From contig NZ_WINH01000003.1 in the NCBI RefSeq assembly GCF_010993985.1, positions 124,001-188,000 of the forward strand: a DNA stretch of 64,000 nt, in the 5' to 3' direction. Of this stretch, positions 54,619 through 63,219 are shown piece by piece. The position numbers and the translations under genes are program-made. Source of the stretch: Paraferrimonas sp. SM1919. GTDB lineage: Bacteria > Pseudomonadota > Gammaproteobacteria > Enterobacterales > Shewanellaceae. A model generated the notes under the pieces. It made no database searches, was not told the DNA's origin, and worked only from the letters and a program-made list of their open reading frames with translations. Within the stretch, counting starts at the first letter, position 1; each line of letters starts with the position of its first letter.

Positions 54619-54920
54619 ACTTTGTCCCGTTCATTCTACAAACCACCTATTATACCCAAGCTCGTGATTGCTTATGCACCATTCATACTAGGATTTGAAC
54701 CATTGATAACAGATGAATTTTGTTTAGTTGTTGCACACAAAAAAATATTATGACACAGTAAATGACACAAGTTTTTTAGCTGGGGCGAAATACCATACCC
54801 AGACAACCACAGCTCTGCATTTACGCTGTGTTTGCCGGCCCGGCGCATTTTTAAATTAAACAGTCGCTAAGCCTTATTAAAAACTCACAGCTTGCTGACA
54901 AAATGACAAGGACAGTTGCT
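54619..54920. other. 302-bp divergent promoter region
   Basis: Between the kinase and the six-gene sulfatase operon. It contains the TGACAC-N3-AAATGACA motif at 54751-54767 and a second TGACA-AAATGACA element at 54896-54908 near the start codon. No coding frame was noted. Confidence 0.55.
54751..54768 (+). promoter_or_regulatory. Candidate operator: TGACAC-N3-AAATGACA direct repeat
   Basis: It agrees at 15 of 17 positions with the element at 25092-25108 in front of the other sulfatase cluster. A shorter copy of the same core lies at 54896-54908. Unlike at 25.1 kb, the inverted TTGTCATTT arm is not present, so the direct repeat may be the common unit. Confidence 0.5.
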
Positions 54921-55910
54921 ATGGTGACCCAAATTCGTACTACCGCTTTTTTCGATGGTACGACTGATAAAGTTTTTAAACTTACCCATGATACCCCTAA
55001 ACCTCTGCAAAGCGGAGAGGTGTTAGTTCGAACTGACTGGATATCCATTGACCCAGGAATGCGCGGCTGGATCACCAATAAGCGTAGTTATATGCCTCCA
55101 GTGCAACCCGGTGAAGTGATGCGCTGCTTTGGTATTGCCGAGGTACTCGAATCTAAATCGGATAAATTTAAAGCCGGTCAATTTGTGACGGGCTTTATGG
55201 GGGTGCAAACCCAAGGTGTCGTCAGTGACGCCCTTTTACGTCCAGTAGATTTATCCCTTGCCAGCCCCCAAGATTATTTAAGCGGCCTAGGGATGACCGG
55301 CTTTACCGGTTATTTTGGCATGAGCGATATTGGTCAGCCCAAAGCGGAGGAAACCGTGGTGGTATCCGCCGCCAGTGGCGCGGTTGGTTCCATTGCGGCA
55401 CAGGTGGCGAAACTTGCCGGTGCCAGAGTGATTGGCATTGCGGGCGGCCCACAAAAATGCCAATACCTATTAGACACGTTAAAACTCGATGGCGTGATTG
55501 ATTATAAAAATGACGACATCAAAAGCGCCCTAAAACAGCACTGCCCCAAGGGCATTGATGTTTATTTTGATAATGTCGGCGGTGACATTCTCGAACAAGT
55601 GATTGCGCGAATGCGTTACCAAGGCCGCATTGTTGTGTGTGGCTCCATTTCCCAATATAGCGACTTTGCCAATGCCAAAGGACCAAACAACTTTATCGCA
55701 GTGATCACACAAAGCCTTAAAATCCAAGGCTTTACCATGAAAGATTACATGCACCGCATTCCTGAGGCATTTAACTATTTACTTAAAGCGAAACACAGCG
55801 GCGAAATGATTTTTAGGGAACACATTTTACAGGGTATAGAAAGCTTTGAAGAGGGTTTAGCCATGATTTATAGCGGTAAAAACCATGGCAAGCTACTGAT
55901 AAAATTATAA
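54921..55910 (+). CDS. NADP-dependent enone/alkenal reductase (MDR, CurA/PTGR-like)
   Basis: 329 residues from the ATG at 54921 (AAGGA 8 nt upstream). A medium-chain reductase without zinc. SIDPGMRGWI near residue 45, ATGGxxG-like SAASGAVGSIAAQVAKLAGARV near 153, DVYFDNVGG near 220 and the C-terminal GKNHGKLLIKL identify the leukotriene B4 12-hydroxydehydrogenase/curcumin-reductase branch. These reduce the C=C of alpha,beta-unsaturated ketones with NADPH. First gene of the six-gene operon. The DUF2855 gene follows after 9 bp, with AAGGAAACCCC as its ribosome site. Confidence 0.93.
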   Translation: MVTQIRTTAFFDGTTDKVFKLTHDTPKPLQSGEVLVRTDWISIDPGMRGWITNKRSYMPPVQPGEVMRCFGIAEVLESKSDKFKAGQFVTGFMGVQTQGVVSDALLRPVDLSLASPQDYLSGLGMTGFTGYFGMSDIGQPKAEETVVVSAASGAVGSIAAQVAKLAGARVIGIAGGPQKCQYLLDTLKLDGVIDYKNDDIKSALKQHCPKGIDVYFDNVGGDILEQVIARMRYQGRIVVCGSISQYSDFANAKGPNNFIAVITQSLKIQGFTMKDYMHRIPEAFNYLLKAKHSGEMIFREHILQGIESFEEGLAMIYSGKNHGKLLIKL

Positions 55911-55919
55911 GGAAACCCC

Positions 55920-57014
55920 ATGCAGCAAACGGAAATTTGGACAAATAAACAAGACTTTAGCAATACTAAGGTGGTGACATCTGAACTCAGCGAGCTCACA
56001 GATGGGCAAATACGAGTCGCCATTGATAAATTCGCCCTTACTGCCAACAACGTCAGTTATGCCGTCTCTGGCAATATGATTGGTTATTGGGACTACTTTC
56101 CAACCGGTGATAGCGATTGGGGCAAAGTCACCGTTTGGGGCATGGCGGATGTGATTGAATCTAAACACCCAGATATTCAAGTGAGCGAACGCATTAATGG
56201 CTTCTTCCCTATGGCCAGTCACCTAGTATTATCACCTGGTAAAAACAAAGCCAATTACTTTGTGGATGCCAGCGAGCATAGGCAGTCTTTACCGCCCTTT
56301 TATAATCAATATAACCGTTGCCAAGGTGAGCCTGAAATCATGGCTCAACTTGAAAACGAGCGCTGTATTTTATTCCCGCTTTATTTTACTGGTTTTATTA
56401 TTAGCGACTTTTTGCAGCAAAATGAGTGGTTTAACGCCGAGCAAATTATTATCAGCAGCGCCTCTTCCAAAACTGGCTATGCCCTTGCGGCTTTCTTAAA
56501 GCAAATGGGCTATCAGGGCCGAGTCATAGGCCTGACCTCTAACGACAATACCCAGTTTGTGGAGAGCCTAGGTTTTATTGACCAAACCATTACCTATGAC
56601 AACATTCAACAAATTACCCAGCAAGCAAGCGTCTATGTGGATATGTCGGGTAATGCCCGGTTACAAAAGTCATTACATCAACACCTTGGCGATCATATGA
56701 AAAGCAGTCAAATGGTGGGGGCAACCCATTGGCAAAGTGGCGCTAAAGCCCAAGCATTACCAGGGGCTAAGCCTGAATTTTTCTTTACCCCTAAGCATAT
56801 GGCTAAACGCATTAGTGATTGGGGCCCGAAAGCGTTTAATCAAAAAATCTTCACTGCTGGGGCAGGTTTAGCTATGCAATTAAGAGGCTTAATTGATTAT
56901 GAGTATCACCAAGGCACTGCCGAGGTTGAGGCCATCTGGCAAGCGCTACTAAACAACCAAGTATCAGGCAAGCGTGGCATTATGGTGTCACTGTTCGATA
57001 AGGAAGCCAACTAA
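55920..57014 (+). CDS. DUF2855 family protein
   Basis: A 364-residue cytoplasmic protein of the DUF2855 family. The middle region is Rossmann-like (SSASSKTGYALAAFLKQMGYQGRVIGLTS near 175), and the N-terminal half resembles a GroES-like MDR domain with the ALTANNVSYAVSG segment, so it is probably a distant, perhaps catalytically altered MDR relative. YVDMSGNARLQKSLH near 238 is a family block. The enzymatic role is undefined; a frequent neighbour of MDR reductases in catabolic operons. It ends 1 nt before the next gene. Confidence 0.88.
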   Translation: MQQTEIWTNKQDFSNTKVVTSELSELTDGQIRVAIDKFALTANNVSYAVSGNMIGYWDYFPTGDSDWGKVTVWGMADVIESKHPDIQVSERINGFFPMASHLVLSPGKNKANYFVDASEHRQSLPPFYNQYNRCQGEPEIMAQLENERCILFPLYFTGFIISDFLQQNEWFNAEQIIISSASSKTGYALAAFLKQMGYQGRVIGLTSNDNTQFVESLGFIDQTITYDNIQQITQQASVYVDMSGNARLQKSLHQHLGDHMKSSQMVGATHWQSGAKAQALPGAKPEFFFTPKHMAKRISDWGPKAFNQKIFTAGAGLAMQLRGLIDYEYHQGTAEVEAIWQALLNNQVSGKRGIMVSLFDKEAN

Positions 57015-57015
57015 C

Positions 57016-57474
57016 ATGAACATGGCGTTATTATTTCCCAAAATCATCGACAATCAATACCGAGGCCATAAGTTGGCACTTTGGTTGTTTTGTCTGCTTA
57101 CTGTGGTCTTTATTGGCCGCGCATTAATCCATGCCCTTGCCCCAGATGGTGGGGCCCAGTCAATTGCGACTATTCCCTTAGACAGCTTTAGTCACGATGG
57201 AGCCAATGCTGTCATTGGTATATTTGCCCTATGGGGTTTTGTGCAACTGGTTACCGCTATCTTGCATGTAATCGCCATTATTAAGTACCGCGCCATGATT
57301 CCGCTGCTTATTTTACTTACTTTAGTGGGGCAGCTATTTCGATTATTTAGCATGAGCAATAAACCCATCCCTGTTGAGGGCACAGCTCCTGCTGGCGCCA
57401 CCGCTTGGCCATTGTTTATCATACTTTGCATTATGCTGCTGCTGTCATTGACTCCCCGAAAGGAGTTCAAATAA
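57016..57474 (+). CDS. Small membrane protein with DGGAQSIATIPL motif (in sulfatase operon)
   Basis: 152 residues from the ATG at 57016, right after the DUF2855 stop. About four TM helices and the segment ALAPDGGAQSIATIPLDSF shared with the protein at 51259, which makes them paralogues. Loops are short, so it may be a minor transport or anchoring component for the operon's membrane-bound sulfatase. It overlaps the next start codon by one base (its TAA and the ATG). Family not recognised. Confidence 0.72.
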   Translation: MNMALLFPKIIDNQYRGHKLALWLFCLLTVVFIGRALIHALAPDGGAQSIATIPLDSFSHDGANAVIGIFALWGFVQLVTAILHVIAIIKYRAMIPLLILLTLVGQLFRLFSMSNKPIPVEGTAPAGATAWPLFIILCIMLLLSLTPRKEFK

Positions 57475-58379
57475 TGGTCATGAACATACTGCGCACTCCC
57501 GATGAGTGCTTTCAAAATCTTGCCGATTACGACTTCGAGCCTAGCTACACCACCATTAACGACGATGACGGTACCCCAATTCGTATTCACAGTATTGATA
57601 TTGGCCCTAAAGATGCTAAACCCATTTTATTAATGCATGGCAATCCGACTTGGTCCTATATTTATCGTCATGTAATCAACGCATTAAAAGATTCAGGTCG
57701 ACGCATTATTGCGGTAGATTTGGTTGGCTGCGGCCGCTCTGATAAGCCGGCGAAGCGTAACTACTATACCCTAGCCCGCCACCATCAATGGCTATCCAAA
57801 TGGCTGATAGCCAACGACCTTAATGACATCACCTTAGTCTGCCAGGACTGGGGCGGCACCCTAGGGTTAAAACTGGTGGCAGACTTCCCAGAACGCTTTG
57901 AAAAAGTGTTTGCCACTAACACCGGACTGCCTATTGGCAAAGGCAACAAATGGTTGATTTGGTGGCTACGAATTATGCGCTTTATGCCAAGCTTCCCTTG
58001 GACTTTAGGGCTGAAAAGGGCCATGGTCTCTAAGGGGTTATCTAAGGCAGAATTCGCCGCCATTAAAGCCCCCTTTCCGTCCATAAAATACCAAGCAGGA
58101 ATATTAGCTTTTCCGCAATTGATTGCCATTAGCCCGGATAACCCTGGCACCGCCGCCAATAAAGCCGCCTGGGCAAAGCTGGCTGACTTTGATAAACCTT
58201 TTGTGACTGTTTTTGGCACCCATGATCCTGTCACTCGAGGAATGTCTCAAGTACTGCAAAAACATATTCCAGGTTGTCGTGGTCAAGCCCATAGCAAACT
58301 CATAGGGGTAGGACATTTCTCACCTGAAGAAGCACCGCATGAATTGGCCGTTCAAATTAAAAAGTTTCTCACTGTATAG
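57474..58379 (+). CDS. Haloalkane dehalogenase-like alpha/beta hydrolase (HLD-I type)
   Basis: 301 residues. Catalytic features: nucleophile D125 followed by W126 (VCQDWGG), oxyanion/halide residue N57 (HGNPTW), acid D251 (FGTHDPVT), His H281 (GVGHF). An Asp nucleophile with adjacent Trp and HGN is the haloalkane dehalogenase pattern; epoxide hydrolases share the Asp but have Tyr lid residues. The cap region has KYQAGILAFPQLIAISPDNP, typical of HLD subfamily I. Start at ATG 57474, with AGGAG 9 nt before. It would cut a carbon-halogen bond to an alcohol. Whether the natural substrate is a halide, or another leaving group, is unresolved. Confidence 0.85.
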   Translation: MVMNILRTPDECFQNLADYDFEPSYTTINDDDGTPIRIHSIDIGPKDAKPILLMHGNPTWSYIYRHVINALKDSGRRIIAVDLVGCGRSDKPAKRNYYTLARHHQWLSKWLIANDLNDITLVCQDWGGTLGLKLVADFPERFEKVFATNTGLPIGKGNKWLIWWLRIMRFMPSFPWTLGLKRAMVSKGLSKAEFAAIKAPFPSIKYQAGILAFPQLIAISPDNPGTAANKAAWAKLADFDKPFVTVFGTHDPVTRGMSQVLQKHIPGCRGQAHSKLIGVGHFSPEEAPHELAVQIKKFLTV

Positions 58380-58404
58380 AAAGCAACATTATTAGGGAAT
58401 AACT

Positions 58405-60045
58405 ATGTGGAAAAAGATACTCTTTGTATTTGTTGGTTTTATTGTGATTGCCTCTACCCTAGTATGGTTTAATCGCATCGAAATCTTATTACACCTTGCC
58501 ACTGAAAGAAGCCAGCAAAGACAAATTGCTGGCAACCAAGATATTCGCTGGCAAAGTGGCGATGCGATCCAGTCAGACCAGCCTAACATCGTCATGATTG
58601 TGATGGATGATATGGGTATTAATGACGTGTCCACCTATGGCGGCGGCATGATCCCAACCCCTAACATTGACAAACTTGCTGCCCAGGGCGCCATCTTTAC
58701 TAATGGTTATTCTGCCCACGCAAACTGTGCTCCGGCACGGGCAGCGATGATGACCGGGCGAGATTCCACCCGTACCGGTTATGATGTCACCCCTACCCCA
58801 AAAAATATGGGCCGAATGATTGTCACTATTGCTAATTCTGACCTGCGGGATAGACCTAAAGCTATTTATTACCCTGAAGCTGATAAAGCCAACCCAGACT
58901 TCGAAAATCGTGGTTTACCCGGTCAAGAGCTGACCATCGCAGAAGTTTTGAAAAAAGCTGGCTACCGTACTTTACATATAGGTAAATGGCACCTTGGCCG
59001 CAACCAAACCATGAACCCCAATGCTCAGGGTTTTGACGAGAGCCTAATGATGGGTTCAGGGCTATACCTGCCTATCGAACATCCTGAAGCGGTAAATGGG
59101 TTTGTTGATAGCTCAGCCATTGACCGATTTTTATGGGCGGGCATGAATTATGCCGTGGTTTGGAATAACGGCCCCTGGTTTGAACCAAAAGGTTATTTAA
59201 CCGACTACTTTTCCAATCAAGCTGAGCGTGCGATTGAAGCCAACAGCAATCGCCCTTTCTTTTTGTATTTAGCCCATTGGGGACCGCATAATCCTATTCA
59301 AGCAACACGCAGTGATTATCAAGCCGTAGGGGATATTACCCCACACCATAAACGGGTTTATGCTGCCATGCTGTATTCTTTGGATCGCTCGGTCGGCAAC
59401 ATTATGGCCAAACTCGAACAACAGGGCTTGAGTGAAAACACTATAGTGGTGCTCACCAGTGATAACGGCGGTGCTGATTATGTCGCCATTGACGATCTGA
59501 ATAAGCCCTACCGCGGGTGGAAGAACACCTTCTTTGAGGGGGGCATTCGCGTGCCATACACGATTAGGTGGCCGGGTAAAATTGCCCCAGGTACCACCAT
59601 TGATGAGCCGGTTATCCATTATGATTTAATGCCGACTCTGGCAGCCGCAGCTGGCGTCGATTTACCAAGTGACAGAGACTATGACGGTGTCGATCTTGCC
59701 CCACTTTGGTCACAAGATGACAAGGCCTTTACCCGTAACAATGATGCCATGTTTTGGTCGACAGGCAGCTACCGTGCGGTACAACAGTCAGGCTGGAAAC
59801 TCCAGCTTAACCCAGCATCTGGGCAGGAATTTCTCTACAACCTCAATGTCGACCCAACAGAAAAAAACAATTTAATCGCCACAGAAACCGACAAACTGGC
59901 CAGCCTAAGAAGCTTGATTGATGAACATTTTGCCAATGCAGTGGAACCCGTTGCCCAGTCTATTTTATTGGCCCCTGTTTCTATTGATAAAAGTGGCGAG
60001 AAATGGTTTGAACAAGACGACGAATACATTATGTGGAATAACTAG
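58405..60045 (+). CDS. Type I sulfatase, N-terminally membrane-anchored
   Basis: A 546-residue sulfatase. An uncleaved N-terminal TM segment (about 5-22) anchors it with the catalytic domain in the periplasm. D68-D69 (VMDDMG) bind metal, the FGly signature is C108-A-P110-A111-R112, followed by MTGRDSTRTGYD; HIGKWHLG near 198 and VVLTSDNGGADY near 348 complete the site. The CxPAR form, rather than CxPSR, differs from the sulfatase at 25941. It hydrolyses a sulfate ester. It lies 25 bp after the dehalogenase-like gene and 12 bp before the last gene of the operon. Confidence 0.94.
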   Translation: MWKKILFVFVGFIVIASTLVWFNRIEILLHLATERSQQRQIAGNQDIRWQSGDAIQSDQPNIVMIVMDDMGINDVSTYGGGMIPTPNIDKLAAQGAIFTNGYSAHANCAPARAAMMTGRDSTRTGYDVTPTPKNMGRMIVTIANSDLRDRPKAIYYPEADKANPDFENRGLPGQELTIAEVLKKAGYRTLHIGKWHLGRNQTMNPNAQGFDESLMMGSGLYLPIEHPEAVNGFVDSSAIDRFLWAGMNYAVVWNNGPWFEPKGYLTDYFSNQAERAIEANSNRPFFLYLAHWGPHNPIQATRSDYQAVGDITPHHKRVYAAMLYSLDRSVGNIMAKLEQQGLSENTIVVLTSDNGGADYVAIDDLNKPYRGWKNTFFEGGIRVPYTIRWPGKIAPGTTIDEPVIHYDLMPTLAAAAGVDLPSDRDYDGVDLAPLWSQDDKAFTRNNDAMFWSTGSYRAVQQSGWKLQLNPASGQEFLYNLNVDPTEKNNLIATETDKLASLRSLIDEHFANAVEPVAQSILLAPVSIDKSGEKWFEQDDEYIMWNN

Positions 60046-60057
60046 GAATACATCACA

Positions 60058-61281
60058 ATGGATAAAAAATACGACATCGTCATTTACGGTGCCACCAGCT
60101 TTGTAGGTGACATTATCACCGGTTACTTAATGGAGCGCTACCGCGACCAGAGTGAATTTACTTTTGCCCTCGCGGCCAGAAATGAAGCTAAATTACTTGA
60201 GCTAAAACAGAAACATAAAGCCCAAGATGTTGATCATATGGTGGCAGACAGCTTTGATGAACAAGCCCTTACCCAAATGGCTAACTCTGCCAAGGTGATT
60301 TTATCAACTGTTGGCCCTTATGCCCTGTACGGTGAAACCTTAGTTAAGGTTTGCGCCTATACCGGCACAGATTACTGCGATCTTACCGGTGAAAGCCACT
60401 GGTATAAGGCCATGCTAGATAAATACCATGATAAAGCCGTCGAGACCGGTGCCCGCATAGTACCAAGCAGTGGCTTTGATTCTATCCCTTCGGATTTAGG
60501 GACCTACTTTGTCCAGCAACAGGCCAAGTCTCAATACGGTGAACCCTGTAAAGAAGTGAAAAACGTGGTCGCCAAAATTAAGGGTGGCGCCAGTGGTGGT
60601 ACTATTGCCAGTGCCTTTAATATTGCCAAAGAGGCCGCTAAAGACAAATCCATTCGCAAAGTACTGTTAAACCCTTTTAGTTTCTGTCCAAAAAATCATG
60701 GATTTAGCGCTAAACAAGATTCTGTCAGCAAAGCCAAGTACGACAAAGACTTTAATGCCTACCTTGGCCCATTTGTGATGGCCTTAGCTAATACTAAAGT
60801 GGTGCATCGCTCTAACGCATTACTTAACAACGCCTACGGAGATGATTTCAAATACTTAGAAGCCTCAAAAATGGGCAAGGGTGAAAAAGCAAAAAAAGCC
60901 GCCAATAAAATGGGCTTTGGGTTGAAGTGGTTTATGATTTTAGCGGCTGTCGCTCCCACAAGGTGGCTCCTTAAAAAGTTTCTTCCTAAACCAGGTCAAG
61001 GGCCCACAGCTGAACAACAACATAAAGGCATGTTCGAAATGCATTTGCTCGGTAAAACCCAATCAGGAAATATTATCGAAGCTCAAGTCTGTGGCGATAA
61101 AGATCCCGGCTACGGCAGCACCTCTAGGATGATCCTTGAATCCGCTATTTGTCTGCTGCACACCTCGCCAGAAACAAAAGGCGGATTCTGGACACCAGCA
61201 GCCTTATACGGTAACACACTGCTACAAAGGTTAGAAAAAAATGCCGGTTTAAGTTTTAAACTTATCAATTCAACGAAATAA
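60058..61281 (+). CDS. Saccharopine dehydrogenase-like NAD(P)-binding protein
   Basis: A 407-residue protein of the SCCPDH/trans-acting enoyl reductase group. Dinucleotide fold GATSFVG at the N-terminus (about 11-17), TVGPYALYGETLVKVCAYTGTDYCDLTGE near 85, and the GFDSIPSDLGT block that marks the family. Relatives in actinobacteria act as trans-acting enoyl reductases on lipids; the bacterial role elsewhere is unclear. The MILESAICLLH segment near the C-terminus is also conserved. Last gene of the six-gene operon, followed by a hairpin. Probably a reduction step on a lipophilic intermediate. Confidence 0.88.
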   Translation: MDKKYDIVIYGATSFVGDIITGYLMERYRDQSEFTFALAARNEAKLLELKQKHKAQDVDHMVADSFDEQALTQMANSAKVILSTVGPYALYGETLVKVCAYTGTDYCDLTGESHWYKAMLDKYHDKAVETGARIVPSSGFDSIPSDLGTYFVQQQAKSQYGEPCKEVKNVVAKIKGGASGGTIASAFNIAKEAAKDKSIRKVLLNPFSFCPKNHGFSAKQDSVSKAKYDKDFNAYLGPFVMALANTKVVHRSNALLNNAYGDDFKYLEASKMGKGEKAKKAANKMGFGLKWFMILAAVAPTRWLLKKFLPKPGQGPTAEQQHKGMFEMHLLGKTQSGNIIEAQVCGDKDPGYGSTSRMILESAICLLHTSPETKGGFWTPAALYGNTLLQRLEKNAGLSFKLINSTK

Positions 61282-61304
61282 GCCATACCATCAAAGTTAA
61301 TAGC

Positions 61305-61330
61305 AAAAAAACCGCTCACTTGAGCGGGCT
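61305..61330. terminator. Terminator after sulfatase operon
   Basis: CCGCTC and GAGCGG with an A run on the left and GCTTT on the right (61312-61327). A sister hairpin lies 94 bp on, so this may be a duplicate of the tRNA terminator. Confidence 0.85.
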
Positions 61331-61333
61331 TTA

Positions 61334-61388
61334 ATGTGGCAAAGTGATAGGAATTTGAACCCTCAAGATAAAGAGCTGCTATTAACCT
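61334..61388 (-). pseudogene. Decayed partial copy of tRNA-Ser 3' region
   Basis: The first 30 bp match the intact tRNA-Ser 3' end (61434-61463) at 26 of 30 positions, including CCA-side TGGC and the T-loop complement TTTGAACCCT; CTATTAACCT further on also matches after an 8-bp insertion. The copies lie exactly 100 bp apart. It lacks the anticodon arm and is therefore not functional. Confidence 0.7.
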
Positions 61389-61398
61389 GAGCTTAATA

Positions 61399-61432
61399 CG
61401 AAAAAACCCGCTAACAAGTAGCGGGTTTTTCT
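61399..61432. terminator. tRNA-Ser terminator
   Basis: ACCCGCTA and TAGCGGGT with A6 and T5 runs outside, just beyond the 3' end of the minus-strand tRNA. Confidence 0.93.
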
Positions 61433-61436
61433 TATG

Positions 61437-61527
61437 TGGCGGAGAGATAGGGATTTGAACCCTAGATAGGCTATTAACCTATGCCGGTTTTCAAGACCGG
61501 TGCTTTCAACCACTCAGCCATCTCTCC
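61437..61527 (-). tRNA. tRNA-Ser (anticodon UGA)
   Basis: A 91-nt class II tRNA including the encoded CCA. On the minus strand the acceptor GGAGAGA pairs with TCTCTCC, discriminator G. The anticodon stem CCGGT/ACCGG encloses CTTGAAA with TGA as anticodon, a long variable arm follows (CATAGGTTAATAGCCTAT), and the T-loop reads GGTTCAAATCC. It reads UCA (and related UCN) codons. Upstream on the minus strand is an AT-rich promoter region before yccA. Confidence 0.97.
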
Positions 61528-61749
61528 GAAGCGGGATGAATAATAGTGGCATCCTAAGAATGAGTAAAGTGTTTCTTATAAAAAAACTGATCAACTGCAT
61601 GGTTTTTAAACGTATTGTTTAAAAATAAATAAAAAATAATGATTTTTATACAAAAATACACTTGAACAAAACGTCCATTGTAGACAGAATGAACTTTAAA
61701 GGAAGTTTTCAATCTAACCGGTATAATCGTTACTTCATAAGGAATGAAT

Positions 61750-62406
61750 ATGAATAATCAATACTCTGCTACTTATGGCAAAGTCGAAGGCATGAATAAG
61801 GTGTTAAAAAATACCTATTTATTATTGTCTATGACTTTACTGTTTTCCGCTATCACTGCAGCGATTTCTATGAGCATTGGCATCAGCCCAATGATGGGAT
61901 TAGGTTTATCCATTGGCGGTTTAATCCTACTGTTTGTCACTCTTCGAAAAGCTGAAGGTGCATCAGGTCTGTTTTGGATTTTTGCTTTTACTGGCGTAGA
62001 AGGCGCATCATTAGGTTGGATACTTAACTATTATGCAGGTATGGCTCACGGCCCAGAGCTCATTATGCAGGCCCTCGGTTTAACCTCCGTAATTTTCTTG
62101 AGTTTATCGGCTTACGCGGTCACCACTAAGAAAGATTTCTCATTTATGGGTGGTTTTTTGTTTGCTGGCCTAATTGTGGCGATTGTACTGGGGATCGTAA
62201 ACATCTTCGTGCAATCCTCTGCAATGTTTATGGCTCTCAATGCGGGCGTCGCCATGATCATGACCGGCCTAATTCTTTATGATACTAGCCGTATCGTCAA
62301 TGGTGGAGAAACCAACTACATTCGTGCCACTATTTCATTGTACTTAAACTTCTTAAACTTGTTCCTTTCATTACTGCACCTGCTGGGCTTTAGCAGTGAT
62401 GATTAA
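61750..62406 (+). CDS. yccA: Bax inhibitor-1 family membrane protein YccA
   Basis: 218 residues from the second of two close ATGs (61750): AAGGA lies 6 nt before it, whereas the first ATG would directly abut the Shine-Dalgarno. Seven TM helices, the SLSAYAVTTKKDFSFMGG block and the closing LYDTSRIVNGGETNYIRATISLYLNFLNLFL segment define the BI-1/YccA group. In E. coli YccA binds and modulates the FtsH protease. The tusDCBE genes follow on the same strand, as in many gammaproteobacteria. Confidence 0.96.
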   Translation: MNNQYSATYGKVEGMNKVLKNTYLLLSMTLLFSAITAAISMSIGISPMMGLGLSIGGLILLFVTLRKAEGASGLFWIFAFTGVEGASLGWILNYYAGMAHGPELIMQALGLTSVIFLSLSAYAVTTKKDFSFMGGFLFAGLIVAIVLGIVNIFVQSSAMFMALNAGVAMIMTGLILYDTSRIVNGGETNYIRATISLYLNFLNLFLSLLHLLGFSSDD

Positions 62407-62473
62407 GTCCTTAAGTGACTTAAGCTAAAAAGAAATGCTAAAATGGCTGCTGAATTTCAGGAGCCATTTTTTT

Positions 62474-62863
62474 ATGCAAAAATTCGCCCTTTTAATAAAT
62501 CAAAGCCAATACTCGAATCAATCGAGCCATTCGGCCTATCAATTTGCCACTGCAGTGTTAAAGCAAGGTCACCCTATTACTAAGGTATTTTTCTATCAGC
62601 AAGGGGTGGATCATGGTAATGCGTTAACTACCCATCAAACTGATGAGTTAAATATGGGCCAGCAATGGCAACAATTGGCAACCGATAACAATTTTGAACT
62701 CGTTGTATGTGCCTCTGCAGCCCTACGTCGTGGGGTGGTCTCTAAAGAAGATGCCGAAACCAACGACTTATCTAGTCATAACTTAGCGAAACCTTATTTA
62801 GCGGCAGGCTTAGGCGATTTAGTCACTGCTATAGAATCGTCAGATAAATTGGTGCAATTTTAA
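62474..62863 (+). CDS. tusD: Sulfurtransferase complex subunit TusD
   Basis: 129 residues from the ATG at 62474 (AGGAG 10 nt upstream). DsrE-like fold with the catalytic Cys C79 in VVCASAALRRG. TusBCD forms a heterohexamer that passes persulfide sulfur from TusA to TusE for 2-thiouridine synthesis on tRNA wobble position 34. It overlaps tusC by one base. Confidence 0.96.
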   Translation: MQKFALLINQSQYSNQSSHSAYQFATAVLKQGHPITKVFFYQQGVDHGNALTTHQTDELNMGQQWQQLATDNNFELVVCASAALRRGVVSKEDAETNDLSSHNLAKPYLAAGLGDLVTAIESSDKLVQF

Positions 62864-63219
62864 TGAAATCGGTGGTCTATATCTTTACCTCAAGCCCTTT
62901 TGCAAATAGTAAAGGTCGTGAAGGCTTAGAAGCTGCAATGTTATGTGCCAGCTATGAACAGCAAGTAACACTTATCTTTATTGAAGATGGCGTTTACCAC
63001 ATTTTGCCAGCGCAAACCCCTGAGAGCATTGGTCAAAAAGACTACTTAGCTTCATTAAAGGCATTACCATTTTACGATATTGAAGATATCTATGTTTGCC
63101 AGCAAAGCGCCAATGCAAGGAGCATCACGGTTGACGATACTCAGCTAGATGTCGAATTTGTTGATAATATGCAAATGCAGCAATGCCTTAGGGCTGCCGA
63201 CCAAGTGGTGGTATTTTAA
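62863..63219 (+). CDS. tusC: Sulfurtransferase complex subunit TusC
   Basis: 118 residues, DsrF-like fold, starting at the last base of the tusD stop (TAATG). Conserved FTSSPFANSKGREGLEA and FIEDGVYHIL blocks. Non-catalytic partner of TusD and TusB in the tRNA 2-thiolation relay. It overlaps tusB by one base. Confidence 0.96.
   Translation: MKSVVYIFTSSPFANSKGREGLEAAMLCASYEQQVTLIFIEDGVYHILPAQTPESIGQKDYLASLKALPFYDIEDIYVCQQSANARSITVDDTQLDVEFVDNMQMQQCLRAADQVVVF

Larger units (their letters stand above)
61282..61749. other. 468-bp intergenic region around tRNA-Ser
   Basis: It contains the two hairpins, the decayed tRNA copy and the tRNA itself; from 61528 to 61740 it is AT-rich, with the yccA promoter and the AAGGA ribosome site. 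No protein-coding frame was seen. Confidence 0.6.

Noticed and set aside
54751..54768. Reading TGACAC as a sigma-70 -35 box
   Set aside because: No well-placed -10 hexamer follows at 16-18 bp in either promoter, so the conserved element is better seen as a regulator site.
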